This document shows, one piece after another, positions 45,812 to 56,139 of a stretch of 64,000 nt of DNA (within the stretch, counting starts at the first letter, position 1; every line of letters starts with the position of its first letter). The DNA comes from Polytrichum commune (taxonomy: Eukaryota; Streptophyta; Polytrichopsida; Polytrichales; Polytrichaceae), in contig OX485806.1 in assembly GCA_950295325.1 (NCBI GenBank), positions 55,857,169-55,921,168 of the forward strand, in the 5' to 3' direction. Below the pieces are notes generated by a model. That model was not told the DNA's origin. It was given only the letters and a program-made list of their open reading frames with translations, and did not search any database. The translations under genes were made by a program, and so were the position numbers.

Positions 45812-46280
45812 CCATGCCACCTCACCCATATAAGCTTCTAGGACGTTAAGTAGGGTCCCTACCCCACCATTAAAAAATCTTTTATCTATCTCCTAAGGGT
45901 TGGGGCCATATAGACATTTTGCACTAGCCGTTGGGACTAAATGCCCCCAACAACTTCAAACCACCATAGCTTCTTCCCATGATCTTTGATGCTATGAATC
46001 TACCATTCTATCAAAATATAATCTTTGTGTAGATGCCACTAGACCCCTATTTTGCCTCATTCAAGCAAATATTCAGCATGTTATGGCTATTGAAACCTTG
46101 GCAGTCATGAGCGCCACACCCAAGTCATTTCTGTTCCAAAGCATTCTCCCTAGGCATGTTGTCCCACTCAAATTGTCATATCTCCTAGCTTGGTGATGCT
46201 AAATTCCGCCCCGATTTTATTTTCACTTTGCTCTTTCAAGACATGGATTTATGACTGTTATGCGCCAACTCTCATTATAT
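45812..46280 (-). repeat. Chimeric family-A LTR and internal fragment
   Basis: Bases 45812-46190 follow the middle of the family-A LTR. At 46191 the sequence jumps to a segment matching 51046-51140 (shared CACTTTGCTCTTTC-AGACATGG block), which lies in the internal 3' region. A deletion must have joined LTR and internal sequence. Confidence 0.65.
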
Positions 46281-48209
46281 GGAAAACTTAGTATTGTGAG
46301 CATAGAGCGGAGTTTGGAGAGCGGAAAATTTGAATTATGGCGGACAATTTTCATAGAAGGAGTGCCTATGACCGTGGATTTTGGAAATACTTTAAATTCA
46401 ATTTGTTGAAAGGGTACCCCATTCCCTAAATCTAATTCAAGAAACAAATGAAACGTGAAGGAGTGGAAGAATGTATTTGTTATCAAGGATCTTATAGTGT
46501 ATTTTTCAAAAGGTTAATGGTTAGATTAGGGCTGACGTCAGCAATTGAAATCAAACAACAACATAAGATCAAGGAGTTGAATGGGGTTTGCAAAAGGTAC
46601 ATGGAAATTCAACAAATAGACTTATAAAAAACTTAAACAAAAACAATACATATGAGATGGAGGTTTCAAATGCACGAGGCATAGTCAACAACTTGGACTA
46701 CCATGTCTATCACTATCCTTGCCCTGCTCGGCCTCCATATCTAGGAAATCCAATACTAGTTTGTTGAAAGGGCGGGTGCGACTAGGAGGTGGGGACAGTG
46801 CTTTCGCCAAAAGATGGGCAAGGTCGGCAATATACGAAGGGAGCTCGAACGTCGTCGAAGGGGTTACAAACATGTCCACATTAAGGACATGAATCGGGCT
46901 CTCATTTTGAACTTTGAACATATAAAACGATGTCGTGTAGAAAGCGGTCCGCTTTGGGAAAGCACTGGGTTTTTGGCTGCAACTAGATTTGCTTGCCGGA
47001 CCGTCGAATCTTCTTGTCTTCAAAAGTCTCGGTCTTCGATTTCTTCAAAACTTCAAACCCTTTCCCGTTGGCCTATCCTGTTACGGTTCTAAACGGGTTA
47101 AGGATAAGGGTAGGGTAATAAGAAAACACATACCTCGCACGGGTAAAACGGGACGTCAGAACACAAACTAGCGTCCGACAGTTTGGCTCTTAAACTTTCA
47201 AACCCACGGTGACCAGCAATCGCGCCTCACCAATGGGAACAATAGAATAAAACCTTGTGGGTCATCAATCCCACTTCGTTGTCACAAACACGAAATGAGG
47301 ATTTTATGGTTTTTTCACAAAAACCCGCAACAATTTTCGATGCAAAAAAACACAAGTACAACGAACCTCCAAATCCGGCAGGGAATCACAAAGAAAAATG
47401 ACAACGAACCACAAACCACAACACACTTGATTCTTGGAATTTCTTCAAGTTTTCAAATATTCATATGCACACCAAATTGATCGAATCATACACTTCCTCA
47501 AAGGTTTGTTGCAAACAAAAGGCTTGTTCGTCTTCTATACTCGGTTGAAGTCTCAACCCTTCTTTGCAAGAGCCAACAGACCTCCCTCCACTCAAACTAG
47601 CACAACTTTTGTTTTTTGCTAACTTTCCTTCAAGCAAATCATCACTCTTGAGAAAACAACACATGAAACACAACTCATATTTTTTTTAATTTCAAGATTC
47701 TTGTAAAATCCACCCACACATCATGAGCTTCCAACAACCACCAAAAAAAACCTTCTCCTCTCTAACCTCTTCTCTCCCTCTGAGTCTTCTCTCCAACCAC
47801 ACATGTGAGATAAACCCAAAAATCCTCTTCTTATCCTCATCACATGGCTTTTAATTATCCATTGGTCTTAAAATTGACTAAGGATAAAACTAGAAGTAAG
47901 ACTAAAAGAGATAAGCTAAGAGTAAACTAAAAGTAAAAAAATAGATATGATTAAAAGGGTAAACTAAAAGTCACTAAGAATAAATTATGAATAAACAAAA
48001 AAATAATCTATTTCTATTCTTTTTTACTTTCATCCAAATCAAAAAATCACAATGCAACACAAAATAAATACACATTTATATAGTGTACACATTTACATTA
48101 TGACAACAAGAAAACTAAACAAAATGAGCACAAGCCAAAAATTCTGATCCGAGAAGATAGAAATACAAGTAAGTAAGTTAGAAGCAAAGAACGAACTTAC
48201 GCATACAAC
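46281..48209. other. Region downstream of the methylase-like gene
   Basis: Mostly AT-rich. A minus-strand frame of 112 codons at 46685-47023 (region FVTPSTTFELPSYIADLAHL) is unrecognised. It could be a further exon of the gene at 48.2-55.5 kb or of another element. No other domain was seen. Confidence 0.3.
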
Positions 48210-48973
48210 AAATCAAAATTGCGCTTTTGGGGAGGAGGAAAAACGGACTCCCGTTATGGGGCAATATGTTGAGAAGTATGTTCTTGTTCAGGCTACCGCA
48301 TGGGGAAGACCAATGCCACATTGCCAATCCATGATAATGTTGTCGTTGTATGTGAAGGTGGAAAAAATGATGGAGAAGAACTCGGGGCGCTTTTCACGAG
48401 CACCTCTCCAAGGCACCCCGTCTTCCCTCATCGATTGTAACCCTTAAGCCAACCATCTTTCTTGAGATTGTAACCCATGTTCTTGAAGTCTGAGGTCCGG
48501 ACATTCAAAACGGACTCATTATGCATGAGCACCTTGATGAAGAACTTGCAAGCTTGCACGAAATGTGAAAGCTAGAATTATGAATACAGAAATGAAAAAA
48601 AAAAAAAAAACGGATGAGGTCATAAGAATTTACCAACTCAGAAGGATTAGTGGGCGATTGGAAATCGAGGTCATTCATGCCTAACCAGTCTTCGGCAATA
48701 AATAATTCCTCAGTGTGTGCCTAATTGTGAATTGATCTAAAGACATCAAGATCAGCAGCGTGTATGAGGACGAAGACGATGTCGTCATGGAGGTTGGAAT
48801 TTGCAAAGGCAAACAAAACCTCAAAGTATGTGGAAGATCGTTTGTTCCACAAAGGAACATCCGAGGATGAGGATGCTCGGCACAGGTAGGTTTTTGGGCA
48901 CATCTGCAAAGAGTTTATCAATGCCTGTGTGAACCTTAGGCTTGGTATTTGGACGAGTATGGCCCGCTCCAAC
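48210..48973 (-). pseudogene. N4/N6 DNA methylase-like exons
   Basis: Exon 48634-48973 reads GIDKLFADVPKNL, then after a frameshift WNKRSSTYFEVLFAFANSNL and DDIVFVLIHAADLDVF, ending EDWLGMNDLDFQSPTNPSEL. Exon 48210-48571 starts in matching phase (SHFVQACKFFIKVLMHNES). It continues DFKNMGYNLKKDGWLKGYN and, after a frameshift, KRPEFFSIIFSTFTYNDN then IIMDWQCGIGLPHAVA. This order, motif IV first (DVPK where DPPY is expected) and motif I last (D-x-x-x-G-x-G), is that of beta-class N4-cytosine/N6-adenine methylases. The altered motif IV would be inactive. Confidence 0.5.
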
Positions 48974-49071
48974 CTGAAAAAAAAATATGCAATAAATGCA
49001 AAAAATGCAAAAATAAACCAGTGTTGAATTCCATGGAATGAATGGATAAAACAATAAAATGGCATACAAAC

Positions 49072-49689
49072 CTTGGTTAGGAATTCTTCAATGCGGCAGT
49101 AGACCGGAGGGGGAACCTTGGTCTTCATGAAATCCTCAATGAACTCTCCCATGTCCACATTTTCAATAAAAAAAAAACCAGATGACCTCTCCGAGGAAGT
49201 CGCAGATGTCTCCAGTGCAACAACCTTCCTCTTGCGAGGGACCGATGGGATGATTGCACCACTATAAGAAGGAGTGGCGGTTGGACTTCCAACAACGGTG
49301 GTGGTTAGAGCAACATTGCGTTGAATGGAGGCCTTCGTGAAAGAACGAGTGGATACTTGAGGAAAAACATGGGCGACAACCTTCCTTCCCTTGTCCTTGC
49401 CTTTGACCGAAGCAACCTCCTTCTCAGTGGGTGGAGGAGCGGGAATATCTTCTTCTGGCTCTTCCTCTAATTCAATCACCTCAAGGGCAGAGCTAACAAA
49501 GGTGTTGTAAAGCTCTACTTCCACCTCGGGCACGAATCCACGAGAACAATCCAAATACCAACCACCAACCACCAAATGCACGCGTGGAAATTTTGTAAAT
49601 TGCATAAAGATTGGAGTTGACATCAACCTAATCTAAAAGGAAAGTGGGCAATGACGAAGGAGGTAGAGCATTCTCCACAACAAGCTCAT
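49072..49689 (-). pseudogene. Linker exon of the ParB-methylase-like gene
   Basis: A long minus-strand frame holds LVVGGWYLDCSRGFVPEVEV, then an acidic/proline-rich stretch (EELEEEPEEDIPAPPP-type) and a K/R-S/T-rich stretch (PSVPRKRKVVALETSATSS) that may be a nuclear signal. It ends PPPVYCRIEEFLTK before a GTTTGT donor at 49071. Low-complexity composition fits an interdomain linker. Confidence 0.45.
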
Positions 49690-50663
49690 TGTTGCAACCC
49701 TTGCTAGCCCCCCTTGACAATCTTGCCAATTTTGATTCCTAGCAAAGGTTACGAGCGCTAACCCTTCACATTCCGCCATGCCAATGGTTAGCTCCTCCTA
49801 CCCCGGTCCTTATAACTCATAGGAGGGAACCAACCCTCCTACTTTGCTTTCGAGACTCACCCCTTAATCTGAAACCCATTTCTTCGATGTGGACTTCCAT
49901 CCATGGAAGTCCAATCCTATGTTGATCATTGCGTTGCCGAAGCAACACTACAACAACCCGAAGCGTACTAGGCAACTATGGCCTCACATTGGGCCAATGC
50001 CCATGGAGGCCGTGCCGTTCGGCCTCGGGTGGGTGAGGCCACACCACCTCACCCATATAAGCCTCTAGGACTCTACGAGGATCCCCTACCCCACCGTCAG
50101 GAAACCCTCTTGTCTCTCTACCAAGAGTTGGGGCCAAGTAGACATCTTCCCTTAGCCGCTGGGCCTAGAAGGCCCCAGCAGCTTCAGACCATCATAACTT
50201 CCTTGTATGATGTCTGATGCTAACATAAAACCACTCCATCCTCATCTACGCTTCACGTAGATGCCGATGAACTCCTCACTTGCATCATTTGGCAAGTCTT
50301 GGGGAAGTTATGCCTGTTTGAACCTTGGCAGTCCCGGGAATCACTCCCAGGCACTGCTGTACCAGGGCGCTGTCCCGGGACAGCGCCCCACTCAAATGGC
50401 CATAACTCCTAGCTCACACCTCCGATTGAGGTGTTCTTGAGCATTCTAGAATGTTCTAGCTATAAGCTACGCACAGCTTATGGCCTTACCCTTGTGCCTC
50501 CTAGTCTCCGTGGGTGGGAGGCGTTCCCAACGCCTGGGGCCCTCACCCACACTAGGATCACTTGGGCCCTCTCACCAACGGCGCCAGAAGTCCCGGGGGT
50601 CACTCCGGGGTCCCCCTTGTGCCAATGGTGTTTCGAGCACTCCTCATGGAGAGGTGCGCGACA
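49690..50663 (-). repeat. Family-A 3' LTR
   Basis: The 974-bp LTR starts TGTTGCAACC and ends GTGCGCGACA. On the minus strand a polypurine tract GGTGGGGGTGAG directly precedes it (50664-50675), so it is a 3' LTR and not a solo copy. Internal family-A sequence continues to its right. Confidence 0.8.
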
Positions 50664-53271
50664 CTCACCCCCACCAAACGAAGTCGATGCCCTCATCGAC
50701 TATACTCGTAGTCGGCACACCAATTCTCAAGTTGCCATCCTCTATGGTACGGCATTGTGTTTACCTTAGGGTGCGACCCCCTCAATGTATCTTCACATTT
50801 GGCATAGTCCCAAAGGTGTCGTTCCTAGGTGGTCTGTTAGCGACCTTGGATCTCTCCTCCAAGGACCTTATCTACACTAGACCCACCTACTTTGGGACTC
50901 ACTTGGGTTGCCCCTCCTTTGGGGCTTCCCCCCGTTAGGCTCCACTAGACTAACATGACACATCTAGGCGAGACCTCAACGCTTGCACTAAGTTCTCTCG
51001 GTTGCAACTCCGAGATGGCTTTCCATTGTTAAGCCACGCCTCGATCGCACGGGGGTGATGCCAAGTCCCGCCCGACTCGGTTCCCACTTTGCTCTTTCGA
51101 GACATGGGTTCATGACTCCCATGCGCCAACTCATGTTAGCTCGCGGGTGACACTTTTATGAGCACGCGCCATCACCTTGTCCCCACCCGGACAAGCCCAT
51201 GGCTAAGAAGTTTCTTGGTTTTATCCAAGGCCCTTCCAAGCCATGGCCCCCAATTACTCGGCTTACCCAACCTAGTTTGGCATGTCTATTCCCCCTCTTC
51301 CACTAACCAAGCACAAGTACAATACTAGGACCTCATCTCATTATTTTCTCTTTGCACCACTAAAGTCTCTAGCACTATTAGCGTATTTCCCCAAGTAAAG
51401 GAGATTGATGTCCTCATCAATGCGTACGCTTCTTTTTATTGGAACCCTTAGCCTTAGTTTCTTCAAAGTGCTTCACCAATTCATTGGTGTTCACCAGGTC
51501 TCTTGCCGCCACCCAAGCGATTTCTTTCTCATGGTATCTTCACCATTTCACCAAGTATTCCTTTGTACATTTTTATTTACTTTCCATTTGGGTTTTTTAC
51601 TCTTGAGGATGCCCTCTTACCTCATGTTCCAAATGACCTCCACAAGGTCGAAAGGTGGCCTAATCCTTCCTTGTGATCGGGCCACAAGGTGTCGTCCTTA
51701 AATGGCTTTAGTAATGAGACATGAAATGTCGGATGCACTTTGATCTCGGGCGGTAATTCCAACTTATACGTGTCCTTAAACATTCATTCCACAATGGAGA
51801 ACGGGACTCCAATTTTGGACATGAACTTTGGAGTAAAGCCTTCCCCAAGGTGAAGTTGTCCACATTCAACAACACCTTTTTGGCCCACCTCCATTTGCGT
51901 CTTCCAGCATTGATTTGCACTTTGTAGCACCTTCGGGCTTTCTTCACCAACAACTTGGTCATCTCCAAGACTTGTTTACCATCCTTGGCCAAGTCCTCAC
52001 CATCTTGGTTGAACTCTAGTGTTGAATGTGCCCCCTCGAGAGCTAGGTTAATAGGTTGGAGCGCATCCACTCCATAAGCCACCACGAAAGACCACCCCTT
52101 CGTAGCGAAGTGGGTGGCTACATTGCAATTACACTCCGCTCGACCCACATAGACCGCCCAATCTCCTTGGTCCGCCCCCACCAAGTTCTTCAAGTATTGC
52201 TTCAAGACTCCATTCACACGCTCCGCTTTCCCATTCATTTGGGAATGCAAGGTCGTGCTAAACCTTAGTTTCATTCCGACTCCCTAGAGAATTGCATTGA
52301 AAATGCACTTGTGAACTTTGGATCTTGATCCCACACAATCACTCTTGGCAACCCGTGGTGCCTCAACCATCCCTTGAAGAAAGGCTATGCGGTCTCCAAC
52401 GCAGTGGCACCATGTGTGCCAACTTGGCAAACCGCTCTACCATCAATAAGATGGCATCATTCCCATGTGACTCCGGCAAACTTGTGATCAAGTCCATGCA
52501 CATACTATGCCATGGCGTCGACGGGATAGGCAACGGTTGCAAGAAACCGCCTTGCTTTTGGTAAGAGGCTCAATTCACTTGGCACTTTATTCTCGCCTTT
52601 ACAAAGTGGGTTATATACTCCTTTATGCACCACCAATGGTACCTCTTTGACACCATTCTATGGTCGGCAATAGGACTATCATATTCCTCCTTCAAAACCG
52701 ATAGCCTCAACTTGCCTTGTGACACATACACCCAAATTTGCTTGCACTTGAACAATCCGTCCACCAACTTAACCTCTTTGAACACCTTGCTCTTGCGAAG
52801 CTCACCTAAAAGCTTTTGTGCTTTGGGGTAGTTAATTTACCCCTCTCATATCTTGCATCACAAGTTTTCTTCGCCGGCACACATTAGCCACAAGATTTGG
52901 ATGGTTCCCATTGCTTGGAACTCTCCCGGTCTACTTCACGCATCCGGCACCACATTTCCACGGTCCGGTTTGTGGATCAAATCCACCTTCATAAGCGCCA
53001 AACTATCATGCCACCGCAATGACTTGGTGCTCACTTGCACTTGTATGTCAAAATTCTTTTAGGACACATTGTCCATGTAGACCTTTGCTTTGTGCGACCC
53101 CAAATAGTGTCGTCACATCTTCAAGCAAAGCACTACGACAAAAAAATTCTTTGTCATGAGTTGGTTGTTTTCTTTGACAACCATCGAGCTTCATGCTCCC
53201 ATATGCAATGGCCATCCATCTTATACATAATCCACCATTGGCAAAGTCACTCGCCCCCATATGCACCTCAC
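50664..53271 (-). pseudogene. Family-A gypsy element, 3' half (RNase H, integrase, chromodomain)
   Basis: Reading leftward: RNase H (LDGCQRKQPTHDKEFF, 53048-53287). Next the integrase zinc finger in EYDSPIADHRMVSKRYHWWC and ITHFVKARIKCQVN (52570-52720). Then the core end and C-terminal region (LHSQMNGKAERVNGVLKQYL, then RRCYKVQINAGRRKWRWAKK, at 51708-52274, an open frame of 188 codons). Last a chromodomain-like tail at about 51440-51570 (KEYLVKWxRYHEKEIAW). A stop replaces one residue in the tail. Gag, protease and reverse transcriptase are missing; the element ends abruptly at about 53271. Confidence 0.85.
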
Positions 53272-53652
53272 TCCTCCTCGCATCCACCTCTGTTCCTATG
53301 CCGCCTCACATTCCAGCTCCCCACCGAAGTCCCCTGTTCGATCTGAACAACCAGCAACCTGATCCGCAGTTGGAACAGGTTTTTCCCACCCTTAAACGGA
53401 TTAGTCCCAGGTCTAATTCAAACATTAGCTGGTCCGTATTTCGTGAGCCTGGTATTACCAATCAATAAGACAACAACTAACAAACTAATCATCCCCCCTT
53501 TTAATGCTTAAGTCTTGTTCTCACACTCTACATAGGTCTAACCCTTAACTTCCACCCCATCCCACTAATCACTAACTCAGTCATGCCTGATTTTTAAGTT
53601 TTTCACATTTTTTGTTGTTAATTGGGATTGTGGGCACGATTTCGGGCTCACA
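53272..53652. repeat. Family-B LTR, terminal 380 bp only
   Basis: The right end GGGCACGATTTCGGGCTCACA matches the ends of the family-B LTRs at 24435 and 57642. The left 1.1 kb or more is absent, and the join to family-A sequence at about 53271 is abrupt. Confidence 0.65.
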
Positions 53653-54648
53653 CTTGCCATCAAAATACACCCGGAAGCCTTTTCCCACAAAATAAGCCTC
53701 CAATGCTCAACATAATTGGATGGTTGCAAAATATCCTATGTAGAAATCCAGTCAATATCGACGGAGCATTTGTTTTCAATGATGCAATCTCAGCCTCAAC
53801 CCCCTTCTCCAACTATGTCAAGAGAAAACAAGAATTAGGAATGTCAAAGAATAAAAGAAACAAATGGGCAAAAAAAACTTGAAGATGCACCTATGCCCAA
53901 AAAAAGGCTTTGTTGAGCCAGTCATCAAGGATTTTCTCTTGGAGAGGAAGAGTAGAAGGGCATTTGTTTTTCATTTAGACCTCTGCGGGAGAGTTCCACC
54001 ACCGAAGCCATTTGGCTTTGAAAGAGGCATCGACATGTGTGGTTGCCAACTTTTGGAGTTTTTCTATTGTAATATCTGTAACAAGGAAGGTGGAAAAATG
54101 ACGGTCAATTTGCAACATAGAATAGTGTAATCTAAGAAAAATACATCAAGTAGAAATTAAAGATGAGGGTATTAGCAAAATATAAAGAGAGATAGGAGGT
54201 GCACCTCATGAAAGAAATCTTCGCCATTATCCTTATGGGCGACGAAAATGAACTTCTCAAAATTTGGAGACCGAATACTTTTGATAAATCTATCTTGGGC
54301 CTTTGTCATAGTGCGCCAAATTTTAGGAGCGGATCTGAGTGACTCAGGTGTAGCCTCACGGTATAACCTTGCTACAATATATGTTGCGTTGGATAACTCT
54401 CTCTAAAACAAAAAAATAAAAAAAACATAAGCATAGAGAAAGGGAGAACTACCTTGTACAAGAATTTGACGAAGACGTCCAAGGTAAGGGGATACCAAAT
54501 AGGATGCTTATCCATTTTACACTCACACATCTTCTAGTCGGCGACAGAAATGAGGTCCTTAAACTCCTCAAGCTTCATTTTCCCAAATATACGAAAGCGG
54601 AGGAATTTGGCAGGAAGGTTGTCCTTGACATGGTCATGCTCCGTGGAC
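53653..54648 (-). pseudogene. Middle exons of the ParB-methylase-like gene
   Basis: Exon 54453-54648 (STEHDHVKDNLPAKFLRF, ending PLTLDVFVKFLYK; one stop) joins exon 54205-54402 in frame. The second is 66 codons without a stop: RELSNATYIVARLYREATPE, ending FIFVAHKDNGEDFFHE. Exon 53891-54075 (EKLQKLATTHVDASFKAKWL) and exon 53653-53812 (LEKGVEAEIASLKTNAPS) follow. These are helical, probably spacer regions; no catalytic motif was recognised. The last exon is cut at 53652 by a family-B LTR end. Confidence 0.5.
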
Positions 54649-54711
54649 CTACAAGAAATAAGCAAAAGAGAAACTAAAGAATAATAACACAAATTTTTTT
54701 TTTTAAATTAC

Positions 54712-55296
54712 CAGTTAATGTCATTCATGACATTAAGGAAGACGGCGGTGCAGTTCCACGGGTCCACGACAATACAATCTATGGAGATATGCCAATCTTT
54801 ATCCATGGAGTGATATTTGTTAATGTGCCTCCACCAAGCCGTCAACCGATGGTTTTCCTCCCAGACGAAGAACATCTTGCCAACAAAGTGAGCAGGGTCG
54901 GGGTCATTTTGGAGCATGGAATCAAACTCCTCATTGGCCTCTTGCCATAATGAACTCTAGGAGGCCCGAATGTCGTCCAAATGAATCACTTCATCAAGGT
55001 TGTTGTACAGAGAGACATACATGACACGGTCACCATCACGGTAACCCATAATGAACTCATTTTACAACCAAGCGACATCAACCTCGCTGATGGGCCGAAC
55101 AAGAGGAAGACATTGCAAGCGGCATAATGGAATAGAGAAACGTGACTTAACAAGAGGTTTGATTTGAGCCCGGTGAATCACAACATTAGAGTTTTTTTTT
55201 TGGGATCTCCAAATCAAGGGCTCAGTCTCCTTTGGATTGGACTCATCAAGAGGACGCAAAGAGTCGGATGCAATAGGTGCATCATTCGACAGGGGT
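54712..55296 (-). pseudogene. ParB-like domain exon
   Basis: One frame stays open over about 195 codons except for two stops (TAA at 55062-55064 and a TAG about 42 codons later). It contains FSIPLCRLQCLPLVRP, matching the ParB start I-P-L-x-x-I-x-P-x-x-R-P. After a segment with YVSLYNNLDE comes KMFFVWEENHRLTAWW. That last motif corresponds to the ParB G-x-H/R-R-x-x-A box. It ends WHISIDCIVVDPWNCTAVFL. In bacteria this fold binds nucleotide or DNA, or acts as a nuclease. The donor GTAATT follows at 54711. Confidence 0.5.
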
Positions 55297-55569
55297 AAAC
55301 AAAAAATATTGAGATAGAGCCCAAAACAATAAAAAACATAAAAAACCCGATGACATTGAAAACCAAAGGAAAAGTTTATGAAGGAAACGCCTCTCCGCCT
55401 AAGACATCAACTAGCGTCCCAACTCCTAACAAGGGAGGCTCCAATTGAAGATTACATTCCTCTATTGAGGGCTCCTCAGATAGAATGAGATCCATAGGTT
55501 GTGATTCCTACACAAATAGAAGATAAATTAAACCAAAGCCTTAAAAATGTATGAAAAACCTACCCCCCT

Positions 55570-56139
55570 TCAACCAGAATACAAACAGTCAACCTTCCAA
55601 AGAAACTTTAGAACTTGGTGTGGAGAGCCTAACACTTTACCCTCTCGGAACCGAGAGCCTCAACCAAAACACACATTCGACCTATCAAACAACTCAAGAA
55701 TCCGGCTTAGCCCTCTAGCCTCTGGGAACCGAGAGCCTCAACTAAAACATACATTCAACTTATCAAAAATCTGGCATAGCCCTCTATCCTCTCGGAAACG
55801 AAAGCCTCAACCAAAACACAAACATTCAACCTATGAATCAAACTTAAGAATCTGACCTACCCTCTACCATCTCTGAACCGAGAGCGTCAACCAAAACAAA
55901 CAAACTTAAGAATCTAACCTAGCCCTCTATCCTCTCGGAACCGAGACAATCAACCAAAACACAAACATTCAACCTATGAATCTGGCCTACACTCTACCCT
56001 CTCGGAACCGAGAGCCTTAACCAAAACACACATTCAACCTATCAAGAATCTGGCATAGCCCCCTATCCTCTCGGAAACGAGAGCCTCAATCAAAACACAA
56101 ACATTCAACCTATGAATCAAATTTAAGAATCTGGCCTAC
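55570..56139. repeat. Satellite array, left part
   Basis: Units of about 80 bp are built on CTCTCGGAACCGAGAG (a perfect 16-bp palindrome), CCTCAACCAAAACA, ACATTCAACCTAT and AAGAATCTGGCCTA. Units at the left edge are the most divergent. The array is interrupted by a solo LTR at 56140 and continues at 57643. Confidence 0.9.

Larger units (their letters stand above)
48210..55510 (-). pseudogene. Broken intron-containing gene: ParB-like domain plus N4/N6 DNA methylase-like domain
   Basis: At least eight exon-like pieces run leftward: 55388-55509, 54712-55296, 54453-54648, 54205-54402, 53891-54075, 53653-53812, then after foreign DNA 49072-49689, 48634-48973 and about 48210-48571. Where both ends are clear the junctions are GT-AG and keep frame, for example 54712 to 54648 (phase 2) and 48634 to 48571 (phase 0). 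The front resembles ParB and the back resembles a beta-class DNA methylase. Such fusions modify DNA in phages and bacteria. Stops, two frameshifts and a 4-kb insertion show it is dead here. Alternatives are an unknown plant transposon gene or two unrelated genes. Confidence 0.5.

Noticed and set aside
49685-50668. Reading the LTR at 49690-50663 as a solo LTR because of flanks CTCAT/CTCAC
   Set aside because: The right flank is part of a polypurine tract and internal family-A sequence follows, so it is a 3' LTR and the flank match is chance.
53116-53140. GCACTACGACAAAA as a CACTA terminus
   Set aside because: It is part of the family-A RNase H region and recurs in the other copy near 60755.
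54712-55296. Reading the VWEENHRLTAWW exon as part of a retroelement gag or pol
   Set aside because: It has flanking GT-AG introns with phase continuity and no gag or pol motif, which does not fit the retroelements here.
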